This document shows, one piece after another, positions 8,060-15,897 of a stretch of 64,000 bases of DNA. Both the position numbers and the translations under genes were made by a program. Numbering within the stretch: position 1 is the stretch's first letter; each line of letters begins with the position of its first letter. The stretch comes from Nocardioides sp. YR527. GTDB lineage: Bacteria; Actinomycetota; Actinomycetes; Propionibacteriales; Nocardioidaceae. The notes below the pieces were generated by a model. That model was not told where the DNA came from, made no database searches, and worked only from the letters and a program-made list of their open reading frames with translations. Where the stretch lies: NCBI RefSeq assembly GCF_900101045.1, contig NZ_FNFN01000004.1, forward strand, positions 496,001-560,000, in the 5' to 3' direction.

Positions 8060-8710
8060 ATGTCCCGGCAGCGACGCCACACCCTCGACGATCTTCTCGA
8101 TGTCGCCGAGCAGATCGTGACCAGCGGCGACCCGTCCGGGTTGACGCTGCGGTCGCTGGCCACCGCGTCCGGGGCGTCGAACGGCACGATCTACCACGCG
8201 TTCGGGTCGAAGGACGTGCTGCTCGCACGACTGTGGCTGCGGTCGTGGTGCCGGCTGGGCGACCTGATGGCGGAGGCGATGGGGGAGCGTGCCCGGGCCC
8301 GCGGGGAGGACGCCGTCGTTGCGGTGGCGCTGACCCCCGTCGAGTTCGTACGCCGCTTCCCGGCCAGCGCGCGGCTCTTCTTCGCTCAACGCCGCGACCA
8401 GCTCTTCTCCGCCGACCTTCCGCCCGAGATCGAGACAGAGCTGGCCTCGGTCCAGGAGAGGTTCGTCGAGGTGCTGATCGCGCTGGCGCGGGGCGTGTGG
8501 GACCGCGGCGACCGGATCGCGGTCGAGGCGATCGCGGTCTGCGTCGTCGACCTTCCCGGCGGGATCCTGCGCCGCTGTCTCCTCGAGGACCGCGAGGCCG
8601 ACGAGGCGACGGCGGCCCGGCTCGAGGCCGCGGTCCGCGCCATCCTCACGGTCCCGCTCGAGCCGCGTCCGGCCAAGGCATCACCGAACCCAACGAGGAG
8701 CAACCCGTGA
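8060..8710 (+). CDS. TetR-family transcriptional regulator
   Basis: 216 residues. The N-terminal helix-turn-helix is clear (LTLRSLATASGASNGTIYHA then FGSKDVLLARL, residues 31-65). The C-terminal ligand domain is typical in length. The stop overlaps the GTG start of the flavin oxidoreductase (GTGA), and a near-perfect palindrome lies in its promoter, so it probably represses itself and the two downstream enzyme genes. The ligand is unknown; an unsaturated carbonyl or acyl-CoA compound would fit the neighbours. Confidence 0.88.
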   Translation: MSRQRRHTLDDLLDVAEQIVTSGDPSGLTLRSLATASGASNGTIYHAFGSKDVLLARLWLRSWCRLGDLMAEAMGERARARGEDAVVAVALTPVEFVRRFPASARLFFAQRRDQLFSADLPPEIETELASVQERFVEVLIALARGVWDRGDRIAVEAIAVCVVDLPGGILRRCLLEDREADEATAARLEAAVRAILTVPLEPRPAKASPNPTRSNP

Positions 8711-9942
8711 CCCGAGACCAGTCGATCCTGGCCCAGCCGCTCGAGCTGCCGAACGGGTTCGTGATCCCGAACCGGCTCGCCAAGGCCGCCCTCAGCGAGG
8801 GCCTGGGGCGTCGCGACTTCACCCCGGGAAGCCGCATCAAGAACCTCTACCGGCGCTGGGCCGGGAGCGGTGTCGGCCTCTCGATCACCGGCAACGTGAT
8901 GGTCGACCGCACCGCGATCGGCGAGCCCGGCAACGTCGTGGTCGAGGACGACCGCCACCTCGATGATCTGGCCGAGTGGGCACAGATCGCCAAGTCTGGC
9001 GGCTCGAGGGTGTGGGTCCAGATCAACCACCCGGGGCGGCAGACGCCGCGTACGCTCACCGCTCACCCGGTGGCGCCCTCGGCGGTCGCCGTGCCCGGCA
9101 CGGGCGGCCTCTTCGCCGAGCCCCGCGCGCTGACCACGCACGAGATCGAGGACCTGATCCGGCGCTTCGCCACCACCGCGAGGATCGTGACCGGGGCGGG
9201 CTTCGACGGCGTACAGATCCATGGCGCGCACGGCTACCTGATCAGCCAGTTCCTCTCGCCGCTGTCCAACCAGCGCACCGACGACTGGGGAGGCAACGCG
9301 GAGAAGCGGCGCCGCTTCGTGCTCGAGGTCCTCCGGGCCATCCGGGAAGAGGTCGGAGCCGGCACCCCCGTCGCGATCAAGCTCAACTCCGCCGACTTCC
9401 AGAAGGGCGGCTTCGGCGAGGAGGAGTCGCTCGAGGTCGTCCACGCGCTCGCCGAGGAGGGCCTGGACCTGCTCGAGATCTCGGGCGGCACCTACACCTC
9501 GGCGGCCATGCTCGGCGTGGACCCGTCGCTGAAGGCGAGCACCCGGCGGCGGGAGGCGTACTTCCTCTCCTACGCCGAACGGGTCCGCGCCGAGCTCCCG
9601 ACGTTGCCGCTGATGCTCACCGGCGGGTTCCGCACAGCAGCCGGGATGGTCGACGCGGTCGAGTCCGGAGCGGTCGACCTCGTCGGCCTGGGAAGACCGC
9701 TCACCGTGCAGCCCGACTTCCCGGCACAGCTGCTGGACGGCCGCGCCGACGAGAGCGTCGTCAACCCGCGGCGCAGCGGCATCCGGATGCTCGACAGCCT
9801 CACCGAGCTGACCTACTACAGCGTCCAGATGTGGCGGATGGCGAAGGGTAAGGAGCCGGCGCCCGACCGGCACGCCGCGCTCAACGTGACCCAGTACCTC
9901 CTCAACAACGGCCTCGAGAGCCTGCGCTCCCCGCGCAGCTGA
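8707..9942 (+). CDS. NADH:flavin oxidoreductase, Old Yellow Enzyme family
   Basis: 411 residues from the GTG at 8707, which overlaps the tetR stop. FMN-binding TIM-barrel signatures are present: WVQINHPGRQTP, then HGAHGYLISQFLSPLSNQRT with DDWGG (the classic OYE block), LLEISGGTY and LMLTGGFRT near the phosphate site, DLVGLGRPL at the end. OYE enzymes reduce activated C=C bonds or act on dienoyl-CoA and similar compounds. The C-terminus lacks the extra NAD(P)/4Fe-4S domain of 2,4-dienoyl-CoA reductases. It is co-transcribed with an enoyl-CoA hydratase-like gene 15 nt downstream. Confidence 0.88.
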   Translation: MTRDQSILAQPLELPNGFVIPNRLAKAALSEGLGRRDFTPGSRIKNLYRRWAGSGVGLSITGNVMVDRTAIGEPGNVVVEDDRHLDDLAEWAQIAKSGGSRVWVQINHPGRQTPRTLTAHPVAPSAVAVPGTGGLFAEPRALTTHEIEDLIRRFATTARIVTGAGFDGVQIHGAHGYLISQFLSPLSNQRTDDWGGNAEKRRRFVLEVLRAIREEVGAGTPVAIKLNSADFQKGGFGEEESLEVVHALAEEGLDLLEISGGTYTSAAMLGVDPSLKASTRRREAYFLSYAERVRAELPTLPLMLTGGFRTAAGMVDAVESGAVDLVGLGRPLTVQPDFPAQLLDGRADESVVNPRRSGIRMLDSLTELTYYSVQMWRMAKGKEPAPDRHAALNVTQYLLNNGLESLRSPRS

Positions 9943-9957
9943 CCCGGAAGGAACACC

Positions 9958-10617
9958 ATGACCGTGACCCTGACCCAGCAGAACGATGTGTACGTCCTCG
10001 ACATCGGCGACACCGAGAACCGGTTCAGCCCCGACTGGCTGACGTCGGTGAACGAAGCCCTCGACCAGGTCGTGGCCGCGCCCGCGCCGCTGGTCCTGAC
10101 CGCGACCGGCAAGTTCTACTCCAACGGCCTCGACCTCGACTGGCTCGGGAAGAACGCCGACCAGTTCGGGCCGTACGTCACCCAGGTGCAGGCGCTGCTC
10201 GCCCGCATCCTGGTCCTCCCGGTGCCGACGGTGACCGCCATCAACGGGCACGCTTTCGGCGCCGGCGCGATGCTGGCGATCGCCTTCGACTGGCGGATCA
10301 TGCGCGAGGACCGCGGCTTCTTCTGCTTCCCCGAGGTCGACATCCAGATCCCGTTCACCCCCGGCATGGCCGCCCTGATCCAGGCCAAGCTCACCCCGCG
10401 CGCGGCGACCGACTCGATGACCACCGGCCGGAGATTCCCCGGCCCCGACGCGCTCGCCGCCGGGATCGTGGACGGGACCGCGCCGGAGGCCGAGCTCGTC
10501 TCCCAGGCGATCGCGCTCGTCGCGCCGCTCGCGGGCAAGTCCGCCGAGACGCTCGGGAAGATCAAGTCGACGATGTACGCCACCGCGGTCGCCGCCCTCG
10601 AGGACGAAGGAGCCTGA
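9958..10617 (+). CDS. Enoyl-CoA hydratase/isomerase family protein
   Basis: 219 residues, shorter than the usual 255-270. The oxyanion-hole segments are present: FYSNGLDLDWL and INGHAFGAGAMLAIAFDWR. FCFPEVDIQIPFTPGM follows, as in delta3,delta2-enoyl-CoA isomerases; the hydratase catalytic Glu pair is not obvious. GGAAGGAAC gives a ribosome binding site. It probably works with the preceding oxidoreductase on an unsaturated acyl or carbonyl compound. Confidence 0.8.
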   Translation: MTVTLTQQNDVYVLDIGDTENRFSPDWLTSVNEALDQVVAAPAPLVLTATGKFYSNGLDLDWLGKNADQFGPYVTQVQALLARILVLPVPTVTAINGHAFGAGAMLAIAFDWRIMREDRGFFCFPEVDIQIPFTPGMAALIQAKLTPRAATDSMTTGRRFPGPDALAAGIVDGTAPEAELVSQAIALVAPLAGKSAETLGKIKSTMYATAVAALEDEGA

Positions 10618-10632
10618 GGGCTCGCGATCCGC

Positions 10633-10692
10633 GTTACCTCGAACTTACGAGCTGACGCGCACTCCGTATTCCAGGGGTAACCAGCCCGAAAC
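10633..10692 (+). promoter_or_regulatory. GlnR-box-like sites before the nitrogen-starvation cluster
   Basis: GTAAC-n6-GAAAC at 10677-10692 matches exactly one a/b unit of the actinobacterial GlnR box (gTnAC-n6-GaAAC). A weaker unit, GTTAC-n6-CTTAC, lies at 10633-10648, starting exactly 44 bp (two 22-bp box periods) upstream. GlnR is the nitrogen-limitation regulator in actinomycetes, and the genes downstream belong to families named for nitrogen-starvation response, so site and genes agree. Confidence 0.5.
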
Positions 10693-10715
10693 GCCTGGGC
10701 CGAAGGCTTGATGCC

Positions 10716-11540
10716 ATGACCAAGCCCCTTCGCGATGCGCACCGCCACATCGGCCGGCTGCCGGCGTACCCCTTCTACGGAGGGCCGGCGATCAACGCCG
10801 ACGTGACCGCGAGAGCCACCGTGAAGGAGCTGGTCGCCGACCTCGATGCCGACCGGATCGAGCGTGCCCTGGTGCTGCCGAACTACGGCGTCCCGGACCC
10901 GGACGCCGCCTTCGGCCTCAACCACCTGGCCATCGAAGCAGCCCAGAGCGACGACCGGATCCGGTGCGGCCTGTGGGTCTCGCCGAAGCCGACCGACGCC
11001 GCCCGCAACGACGCGGCGCTCGCCCTTGCCGGCGAGGACGGCGTGGCCGCCCTCAAGACCAGCTTCCTGCTCGGCGGCCACCCCACCGACCCGGACTGTC
11101 TCGAGCAGCTCGACAAGGTCTTCGCCGCCGCCCGCGAGCATGACCTGACCGTGCACGTGCACACCTCTCCCGGCGCCGCCTCCGACATCGACCAGATCGG
11201 CACGCTCGTCGAGCGCTACGCCCGGGACGTACGCCTTCATCTCGTGCATCTCGGTGGCGGGATGAGCGGCCACATGAAGCTCATCGGTGGCCGGCTCTTC
11301 GACTGGATCGAGGCCGGGATGCAGGTCTACACCGACACCAGCTGGGCGATCGGCTTCGCGCCCACCTGGCTGGTCCAGGAGATCGAGCGCCGCGGTGTGG
11401 GGCACGACCGCATCCTCTTCGCCACGGACGCTCCGTGGGGTGACTTCGCCGGTGAGCACGCCCGCCTGTCCGACGCCGCCGGCGACGGCGAGCTCGCCGA
11501 TGCCTTCTTCCACCACAACTTCTCAGCCCTCTACGGCTGA
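10716..11540 (+). CDS. Amidohydrolase-family protein (Amidohydro_2-like)
   Basis: 274 residues. The metal-binding HxH is at DAHRHIG (residues 8-14), a second His region is TVHVHTSPG, then HLVHLGGGM and FATDAPWGDF with the catalytic Asp. These are the expected positions of an amidohydrolase_2 TIM barrel (decarboxylases and hydrolases acting on cyclic or carboxylated compounds). It is the first gene after the GlnR-like sites, about 94 nt before the MSMEG_0572-like gene, so it may supply or process a nitrogen compound for the cluster. It is not a core member of the Nit1C set as I know it. Confidence 0.78.
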   Translation: MTKPLRDAHRHIGRLPAYPFYGGPAINADVTARATVKELVADLDADRIERALVLPNYGVPDPDAAFGLNHLAIEAAQSDDRIRCGLWVSPKPTDAARNDAALALAGEDGVAALKTSFLLGGHPTDPDCLEQLDKVFAAAREHDLTVHVHTSPGAASDIDQIGTLVERYARDVRLHLVHLGGGMSGHMKLIGGRLFDWIEAGMQVYTDTSWAIGFAPTWLVQEIERRGVGHDRILFATDAPWGDFAGEHARLSDAAGDGELADAFFHHNFSALYG

Positions 11541-11634
11541 GACCGGCGGCACCTGCTGCCCCCGCCACGTCAACGACGACGGGCTCGCTCCACCAGCATC
11601 CCCTCCGCTCCCTTCGACTTCTCAGGAGACTCCT

Positions 11635-12171
11635 GTGACCGCTGACACCGCTGACATCGACGCCCAGATCGCCGAGAACATGGCCAAGTCGCTCGGCGAG
11701 ATCCCGCACCCCTCGCAGCAGCCGGGCACCAACATCTACGGCTCGACGAAGATCTTCCCCGACTACCAGGCCGAGGACGGCGAGACGTACTTCACCCTCG
11801 TCCACGGCATCCCGCACGAGTCCTCGGTCAGCTTCGTCGCCGTTCTGCAGGCGACGCGGGCGCTGCGGAAGGGTTTCGACTCCGCCATCTACTTCTACGG
11901 GCCGGGCACGCTCGCCTGCATGGCCTCGCGTGGCTTCCCGACGATGGGCGATGCCGGGTTCCCCGGAGAGCTCAACACCAACGGCGCCATCGAGACCTTC
12001 ATCAAGGAGGGCGGCACGGTCTTCTGCTGCCGCTTCGGGATGGGACTCCACGGTCTGCGCGAGGAGGACCTGATCGAAGGCGTCGTGCCCTCGCACCCGC
12101 TCGACGTGCAGGACGCGCTGATCCACTACGCCCGCAAGGGCGCCATCATCAACTCGACCTACAACCTCTGA
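11635..12171 (+). CDS. MSMEG_0572/Sll0783-family nitrogen-starvation protein
   Basis: 178 residues from the GTG at 11635, which has AGGAG 7 nt before it. Sequence such as GSTKIFPDYQAEDGETYFTL, SAIYFYGPGTLACM and GVVPSHPLDVQDALIHYARK identifies the family. It is a conserved member of the Nit1C cluster; the fold resembles DsrE-like small subunits and its biochemical function is unknown. Ten bases separate it from the radical SAM gene. Confidence 0.85.
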   Translation: MTADTADIDAQIAENMAKSLGEIPHPSQQPGTNIYGSTKIFPDYQAEDGETYFTLVHGIPHESSVSFVAVLQATRALRKGFDSAIYFYGPGTLACMASRGFPTMGDAGFPGELNTNGAIETFIKEGGTVFCCRFGMGLHGLREEDLIEGVVPSHPLDVQDALIHYARKGAIINSTYNL

Positions 12172-12181
12172 GGGACCGGCC

Positions 12182-13261
12182 ATGACTTCGCCGATCTCGT
12201 CCAGCACCCGCGTCGACGTCGCCATCCAGGGGATCCGCCTGCTCGACGCCCCCGTCGCCCGCCGCTCGGGCGCGGGGCCGAGCGATGACGGCCACGTCCT
12301 CCTGGACGGGGTCGGCGCGGCCATCCCGCTCAACCCCCGCAGCCCCTATTCCGTACGCGGCGGCAAGCTGCTCCTCGACGGGGCCGACACCGGCCTCGGC
12401 GTCGAGGCCGTCGCCCGGCCCCGCTTCTACGACCTGGTCACCGCCGACGGAGTCGGCTACGACAAGATCGCCCGCCTGCACTCGGCCAACGTGCTCGCCA
12501 CGACCGTGGTCCAGACGTGTGCACGCTACGCCGCCGAGGAGCGTTGCCGTTTCTGCGCGATCGAGGAGTCGCTGCGCCAGGGCTCCACGATCGCGGTCAA
12601 GCAGCCCGCCCAGCTCGCCGAGGTCGCCCGGGCGGCGGTCGAGCTCGACGGCGTCACCCAGATGGTGATGACCACCGGCACCTCCCGGGGCCGCGACCGC
12701 GGGGCGACCCATCTGGCGCGCTGCGTACGTGCCGTGCACGAGGCCGTTCCGGACCTGCCGATCCAAGTGCAGTGCGAGCCTCCCGCTGACCTCGCCTCGA
12801 TCCAGGAGCTGTACGACGCCGGTGCCCGCTCGATCGGCATCCACGTCGAGTCCCTCGATGAGGCGGCCCGGCTGCGCTGGATGCCGGGGAAGGGCTCGGT
12901 CCCGCTGAGCGAGTACCAGGCGGCGTGGGCCGAGGCCGTCCGCGTCTTCGGCTGGAACCAGGTCTCGACCTACCTCCTCGTCGGTCTCGGCGAGGACCCT
13001 GACGAGCTGGTCGCCGGCTGTGAGGAGCTCATCGCGATGGGGGTCTATCCGTTCGTCGTGCCCTACCGCCCGCTGGACGGCACGCTCGCCAAGGACGTCG
13101 ACGCCGTCCCCGCGCCGCCGCACGCCGACGTCTACCGGGTCACGTCCCGCGTGGCCGCGGCGCTGCGCCGGGCCGGGATGGCCGGCGCCGACCAGGCCGC
13201 CGGCTGCGCGTCGTGCGGCGCCTGCTCCGCGCTCGGTGCCTGCGGGGAGGAGTCGGCATGA
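12182..13261 (+). CDS. MSMEG_0568-family radical SAM protein
   Basis: 359 residues. The likely iron-sulfur ligands are Cys113, Cys122 and Cys125 (QTCARYAAEERCRFCAIE), an unusual CX8CX2C spacing instead of CX3CX2C. A Cys-rich tail (CASCGACSALGAC) suggests a second cluster. A TIM-barrel pattern (QMVMTTGTSRGRD, IQVQCEPP, YLLVGLGED) follows. The protein belongs to the Nit1C cluster, implicated in cyanide assimilation in Pseudomonas; the reaction is not established. GAGGG precedes the ATG; the stop overlaps the next gene by ATGA. Confidence 0.87.
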   Translation: MTSPISSSTRVDVAIQGIRLLDAPVARRSGAGPSDDGHVLLDGVGAAIPLNPRSPYSVRGGKLLLDGADTGLGVEAVARPRFYDLVTADGVGYDKIARLHSANVLATTVVQTCARYAAEERCRFCAIEESLRQGSTIAVKQPAQLAEVARAAVELDGVTQMVMTTGTSRGRDRGATHLARCVRAVHEAVPDLPIQVQCEPPADLASIQELYDAGARSIGIHVESLDEAARLRWMPGKGSVPLSEYQAAWAEAVRVFGWNQVSTYLLVGLGEDPDELVAGCEELIAMGVYPFVVPYRPLDGTLAKDVDAVPAPPHADVYRVTSRVAAALRRAGMAGADQAAGCASCGACSALGACGEESA

Positions 13262-14676
13262 CCGAGCTGCTCGACGACGTCATCCTGGCCGGTGGCGTAC
13301 ACCGTTCGCCGAGCCTGGAGGGCTACACCGTGGTCCGGGCCGAGGGCACGGCCGACATGGAGGCCTACCTCCGGCTGCGCCGGGAGGTCTTCGTCACCGA
13401 GCAGAGCCTCTTCGCGGGCTCCGATGTCGACGAGGTCGACGACGACCCGCGCCGGATCGTCCTGCTCGCCCGAGCTGAGGACGGCGAGATCCTGGGCGGC
13501 GTACGCCTCCATCCGGCGCAGCCGGACGCCCGCGACGTGGGCTGGTGGCGGGGCAGCCGCCTGGCGGTCAAGCCCGATGCCCGGCAGCTTCTCGGGGTCG
13601 GCGCGGCGCTCGTCCGAGCGGCCTGCGCCGCGGCCGAGCACGCCGGTGCGCTCCGCTTCGACGCCACCGTCCAAGCCCGCAACGAGGGGCTGTTCCGCAG
13701 GCTGGGCTGGACCCCGCGCGAGCGGATCCACCTCCACGACATGACCCATGTGGTGATGGAGTGGCCGCTCGTACGCATCCGGCAGCTGTCCGAGGCCACC
13801 AAGTCACCCCTGGGCGACCTGGTCGGTGCGCTCGTCGGACGGTCGACCCCCGGGTTCCGAGGTGACGACGGCGCACCCGTCCCCGGCAGCGACCTGGTCG
13901 CGGCCTGCGACGCGATCCTTCCCTCGATGGTCGAGCGCGACCCCGAGTGGGCCGGCTGGTGCGCGGTCCTGGTCAACGTCAACGACCTCTCCGCGATGGG
14001 CGCGGAGCCGGTCGGCCTGCTCGACGCCATCGGTGCCCGGGACGCGTCCTTCGCCCGCCGGATCGTGCGTGGGCTGGCCGAGGCCGCGCAGGCGTGGGGG
14101 GTACCCGTCCTCGGCGGGCACACCCAGCTGGGCGTCCCCGCCGCCCTCTCGGTCACCGCCCTCGGGCGAACCGAACGGCCGGTCCCGGGCGGCGGGGGAG
14201 CACCCGGCAACCGGCTCCGCCTGAGCGCGGACCTGGGCGGAGGATGGCGGCCCGGCTACCACGGCCGCCAGTGGGACTCGTCCTCGCACCGCACCTCCGC
14301 CGAGCTGCGGGCGCTGTCCGGGGTAGTGCCCGTGCTGGCACCAGCGGCGGCGAAGGACGTCAGCATGGCCGGCCTCGTCGGCACCGCGGGAATGCTGGCC
14401 GAGGCCAGCGGCTGCCGCGCGATCATCGACGTCGGCGCCGTCCCCACCCCAGACGCTGCCTCCACCGCGGACTGGTTCACCTGCTTCCCGGGCTTCGCGA
14501 TGCTCACCGCCGAGGAGCCCGGCCGCATCGAGGCACCGCCCGGCCTGCCCGGTTTCGTCTCCTCCGCCGTCTGCGGCGAGCTGGTCGCGGGCACAGGCGT
14601 CGGCCTGCGCTGGCCGGACGGCACCGTCACCGACGCCATCGACCACACCGTCACCGGACTAGGACCCGCGACATGA
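13258..14676 (+). CDS. GNAT acetyltransferase - AIR synthase fusion (MSMEG_0567-like)
   Basis: 472 residues from the ATG at 13258, which overlaps the radical SAM stop. Residues 1-170 are a GNAT domain: LRLRREVFVTEQSLFAGSDV, then GGVRLHPA and the acetyl-CoA loop region LLGVGAALVRAACAAAEHAG. Residues 185-470 resemble AIR synthase/PurM-like proteins: GSDLVAACDAILPSMV, VNVNDLSAMGAEPVGLLDAI, VLGGHTQLGVPAALSVTALG and AAKDVSMAGLVGTAGMLAEA. In cyanobacteria the two domains are separate genes (Sll0786 and Sll0787); here they are one chain. Substrate unknown. The stop overlaps the nitrilase ATG. Confidence 0.85.
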   Translation: MTELLDDVILAGGVHRSPSLEGYTVVRAEGTADMEAYLRLRREVFVTEQSLFAGSDVDEVDDDPRRIVLLARAEDGEILGGVRLHPAQPDARDVGWWRGSRLAVKPDARQLLGVGAALVRAACAAAEHAGALRFDATVQARNEGLFRRLGWTPRERIHLHDMTHVVMEWPLVRIRQLSEATKSPLGDLVGALVGRSTPGFRGDDGAPVPGSDLVAACDAILPSMVERDPEWAGWCAVLVNVNDLSAMGAEPVGLLDAIGARDASFARRIVRGLAEAAQAWGVPVLGGHTQLGVPAALSVTALGRTERPVPGGGGAPGNRLRLSADLGGGWRPGYHGRQWDSSSHRTSAELRALSGVVPVLAPAAAKDVSMAGLVGTAGMLAEASGCRAIIDVGAVPTPDAASTADWFTCFPGFAMLTAEEPGRIEAPPGLPGFVSSAVCGELVAGTGVGLRWPDGTVTDAIDHTVTGLGPAT

Positions 14677-15587
14677 CCATCAACGACTCGCGCCATCGCA
14701 CCGCCGTGGCCGCCGTCTGCGCCGGCTTCGGCCGGGACGTCGACGAGAACCTCGCTCAGATCGCCGCCCTCATCGACGACGCGCGGCAGGTCGGGGTCGG
14801 CCTGCTCGCCCTGCCCGAGGCATCCCTCGGCGGATACCTCTCCGTGCTCGGAGCCGGACGCGACGGCAACCACGACGAGGCACCGGAGGACCTCCCGCCC
14901 GTGATGGACGTCGACGGCCCGGAGCTCGCCCGAGTCGCCGCACTGGCCGGCGAGATGACCGTTGTCGTGGGCCTGTGCGAGTCCGACGGCGCCGACCGCT
15001 ACAACACCGCCGCCGTCGTCACCGGCGACGGCGTGCTGGGTACCCACCGCAAGGTGCACCAGCCGCTCGGCGAGAACCTCTACTACGCGGCCGGCGACGG
15101 GTTCGGTTGCGTGGACACGCCGGCCGGTCGGATCGGCACCATGATCTGTTACGACAAGGCGTTCCCCGAGGGAGCCAGAGCGCTGGCCGTCGACGGCGCC
15201 GAGGTCATCGCCTGCATCTCCGCATGGCCGGCCTCCCGCACCGGCACCAGTGCGTCGATCGAGGACGACCGGTGGACGAAGCGCTTCAACCTCTTCGACG
15301 CCGCGCGGGCGCTCGAGAACCAGGTGGTCTGGCTCGCCTCCAACCAGCACGGGACCTTCGGAAAGCTTCGCTTCGTCGCCAACGCGAAGGTGGTCGGTCC
15401 GGGCGGCGACGTCCTGGCGACGACCGGTGTCGACGCCGGCATGGCCGTGGCAGAGCTGGACGTGCCGAGCGCCCTGGCGACCGCACGCCGGGCGATGTTC
15501 CACCTCCGTGACCGTCGGCCGGAGGCGTACCCTTCGGCGCTGGCGACCGCCGAGCCGTTCTCCCAGGTGGGTGAAGGACATGCCTGA
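14673..15587 (+). CDS. Nit1-type nitrilase (carbon-nitrogen hydrolase)
   Basis: 304 residues. The catalytic triad is complete: Glu49 in LLALPEASLGGY, Lys127 in GTHRKVHQPLG and Cys159 in GTMICYDKAFPE. The enzyme should hydrolyse a nitrile or amide to acid and ammonia. It is the central enzyme of the Nit1C cluster, whose nitrilase gene is required for growth on cyanide as nitrogen source in Pseudomonas fluorescens. ATGA overlap with the upstream gene; the next gene starts 8 nt inside its 3' end. A related gene at 17258 has lost two of the three catalytic residues. Confidence 0.88.
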   Translation: MTINDSRHRTAVAAVCAGFGRDVDENLAQIAALIDDARQVGVGLLALPEASLGGYLSVLGAGRDGNHDEAPEDLPPVMDVDGPELARVAALAGEMTVVVGLCESDGADRYNTAAVVTGDGVLGTHRKVHQPLGENLYYAAGDGFGCVDTPAGRIGTMICYDKAFPEGARALAVDGAEVIACISAWPASRTGTSASIEDDRWTKRFNLFDAARALENQVVWLASNQHGTFGKLRFVANAKVVGPGGDVLATTGVDAGMAVAELDVPSALATARRAMFHLRDRRPEAYPSALATAEPFSQVGEGHA

Positions 15588-15897
15588 GATGACCTTCACC
15601 GTGCGCTGGCCCGACGGAAGCGTCGAGGACTGCTACTCACCCTCGCTGGTGGTGCACGACCACCTGGCGGTCGGCCGGACGTACGCCGTCGACGACTTCC
15701 TCGACCGCAGCCTGACCGCCCTGGCCGCCGCCTCCGAGCGGGTCCGCGCGAGATTCGGCTTCGCCTGCACCAGCGCGATAGCGACCGCCGAGCAGCTGCG
15801 GGCCTCCTCCGCTGCGTACGGACCGGGCCAGCTCGTCACCGTCCTCGCCATGCACCCGCCTCTTCCTCTCACCCCGAGCCCGCAGGAGTCCCGATGA
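15580..15897 (+). CDS. MSMEG_0570-family nitrogen-starvation protein
   Basis: 105 residues. FTVRWPDGSVEDCYSPSLVV followed by DFLDRSLTALAAASERVRAR is characteristic of this small Nit1C protein. Function unknown. The start ATG lies within the 3' end of the nitrilase gene, and its own stop overlaps the flavin oxidoreductase ATG, so translation is coupled along the whole operon. Confidence 0.85.
   Translation: MPEMTFTVRWPDGSVEDCYSPSLVVHDHLAVGRTYAVDDFLDRSLTALAAASERVRARFGFACTSAIATAEQLRASSAAYGPGQLVTVLAMHPPLPLTPSPQESR

Noticed and set aside
8386..10251. 621-codon minus-strand frame opposite the OYE gene
   Set aside because: High-GC shadow with His/Arg/Gly-rich composition and no family; the plus strand carries clear TetR, OYE and hydratase genes.
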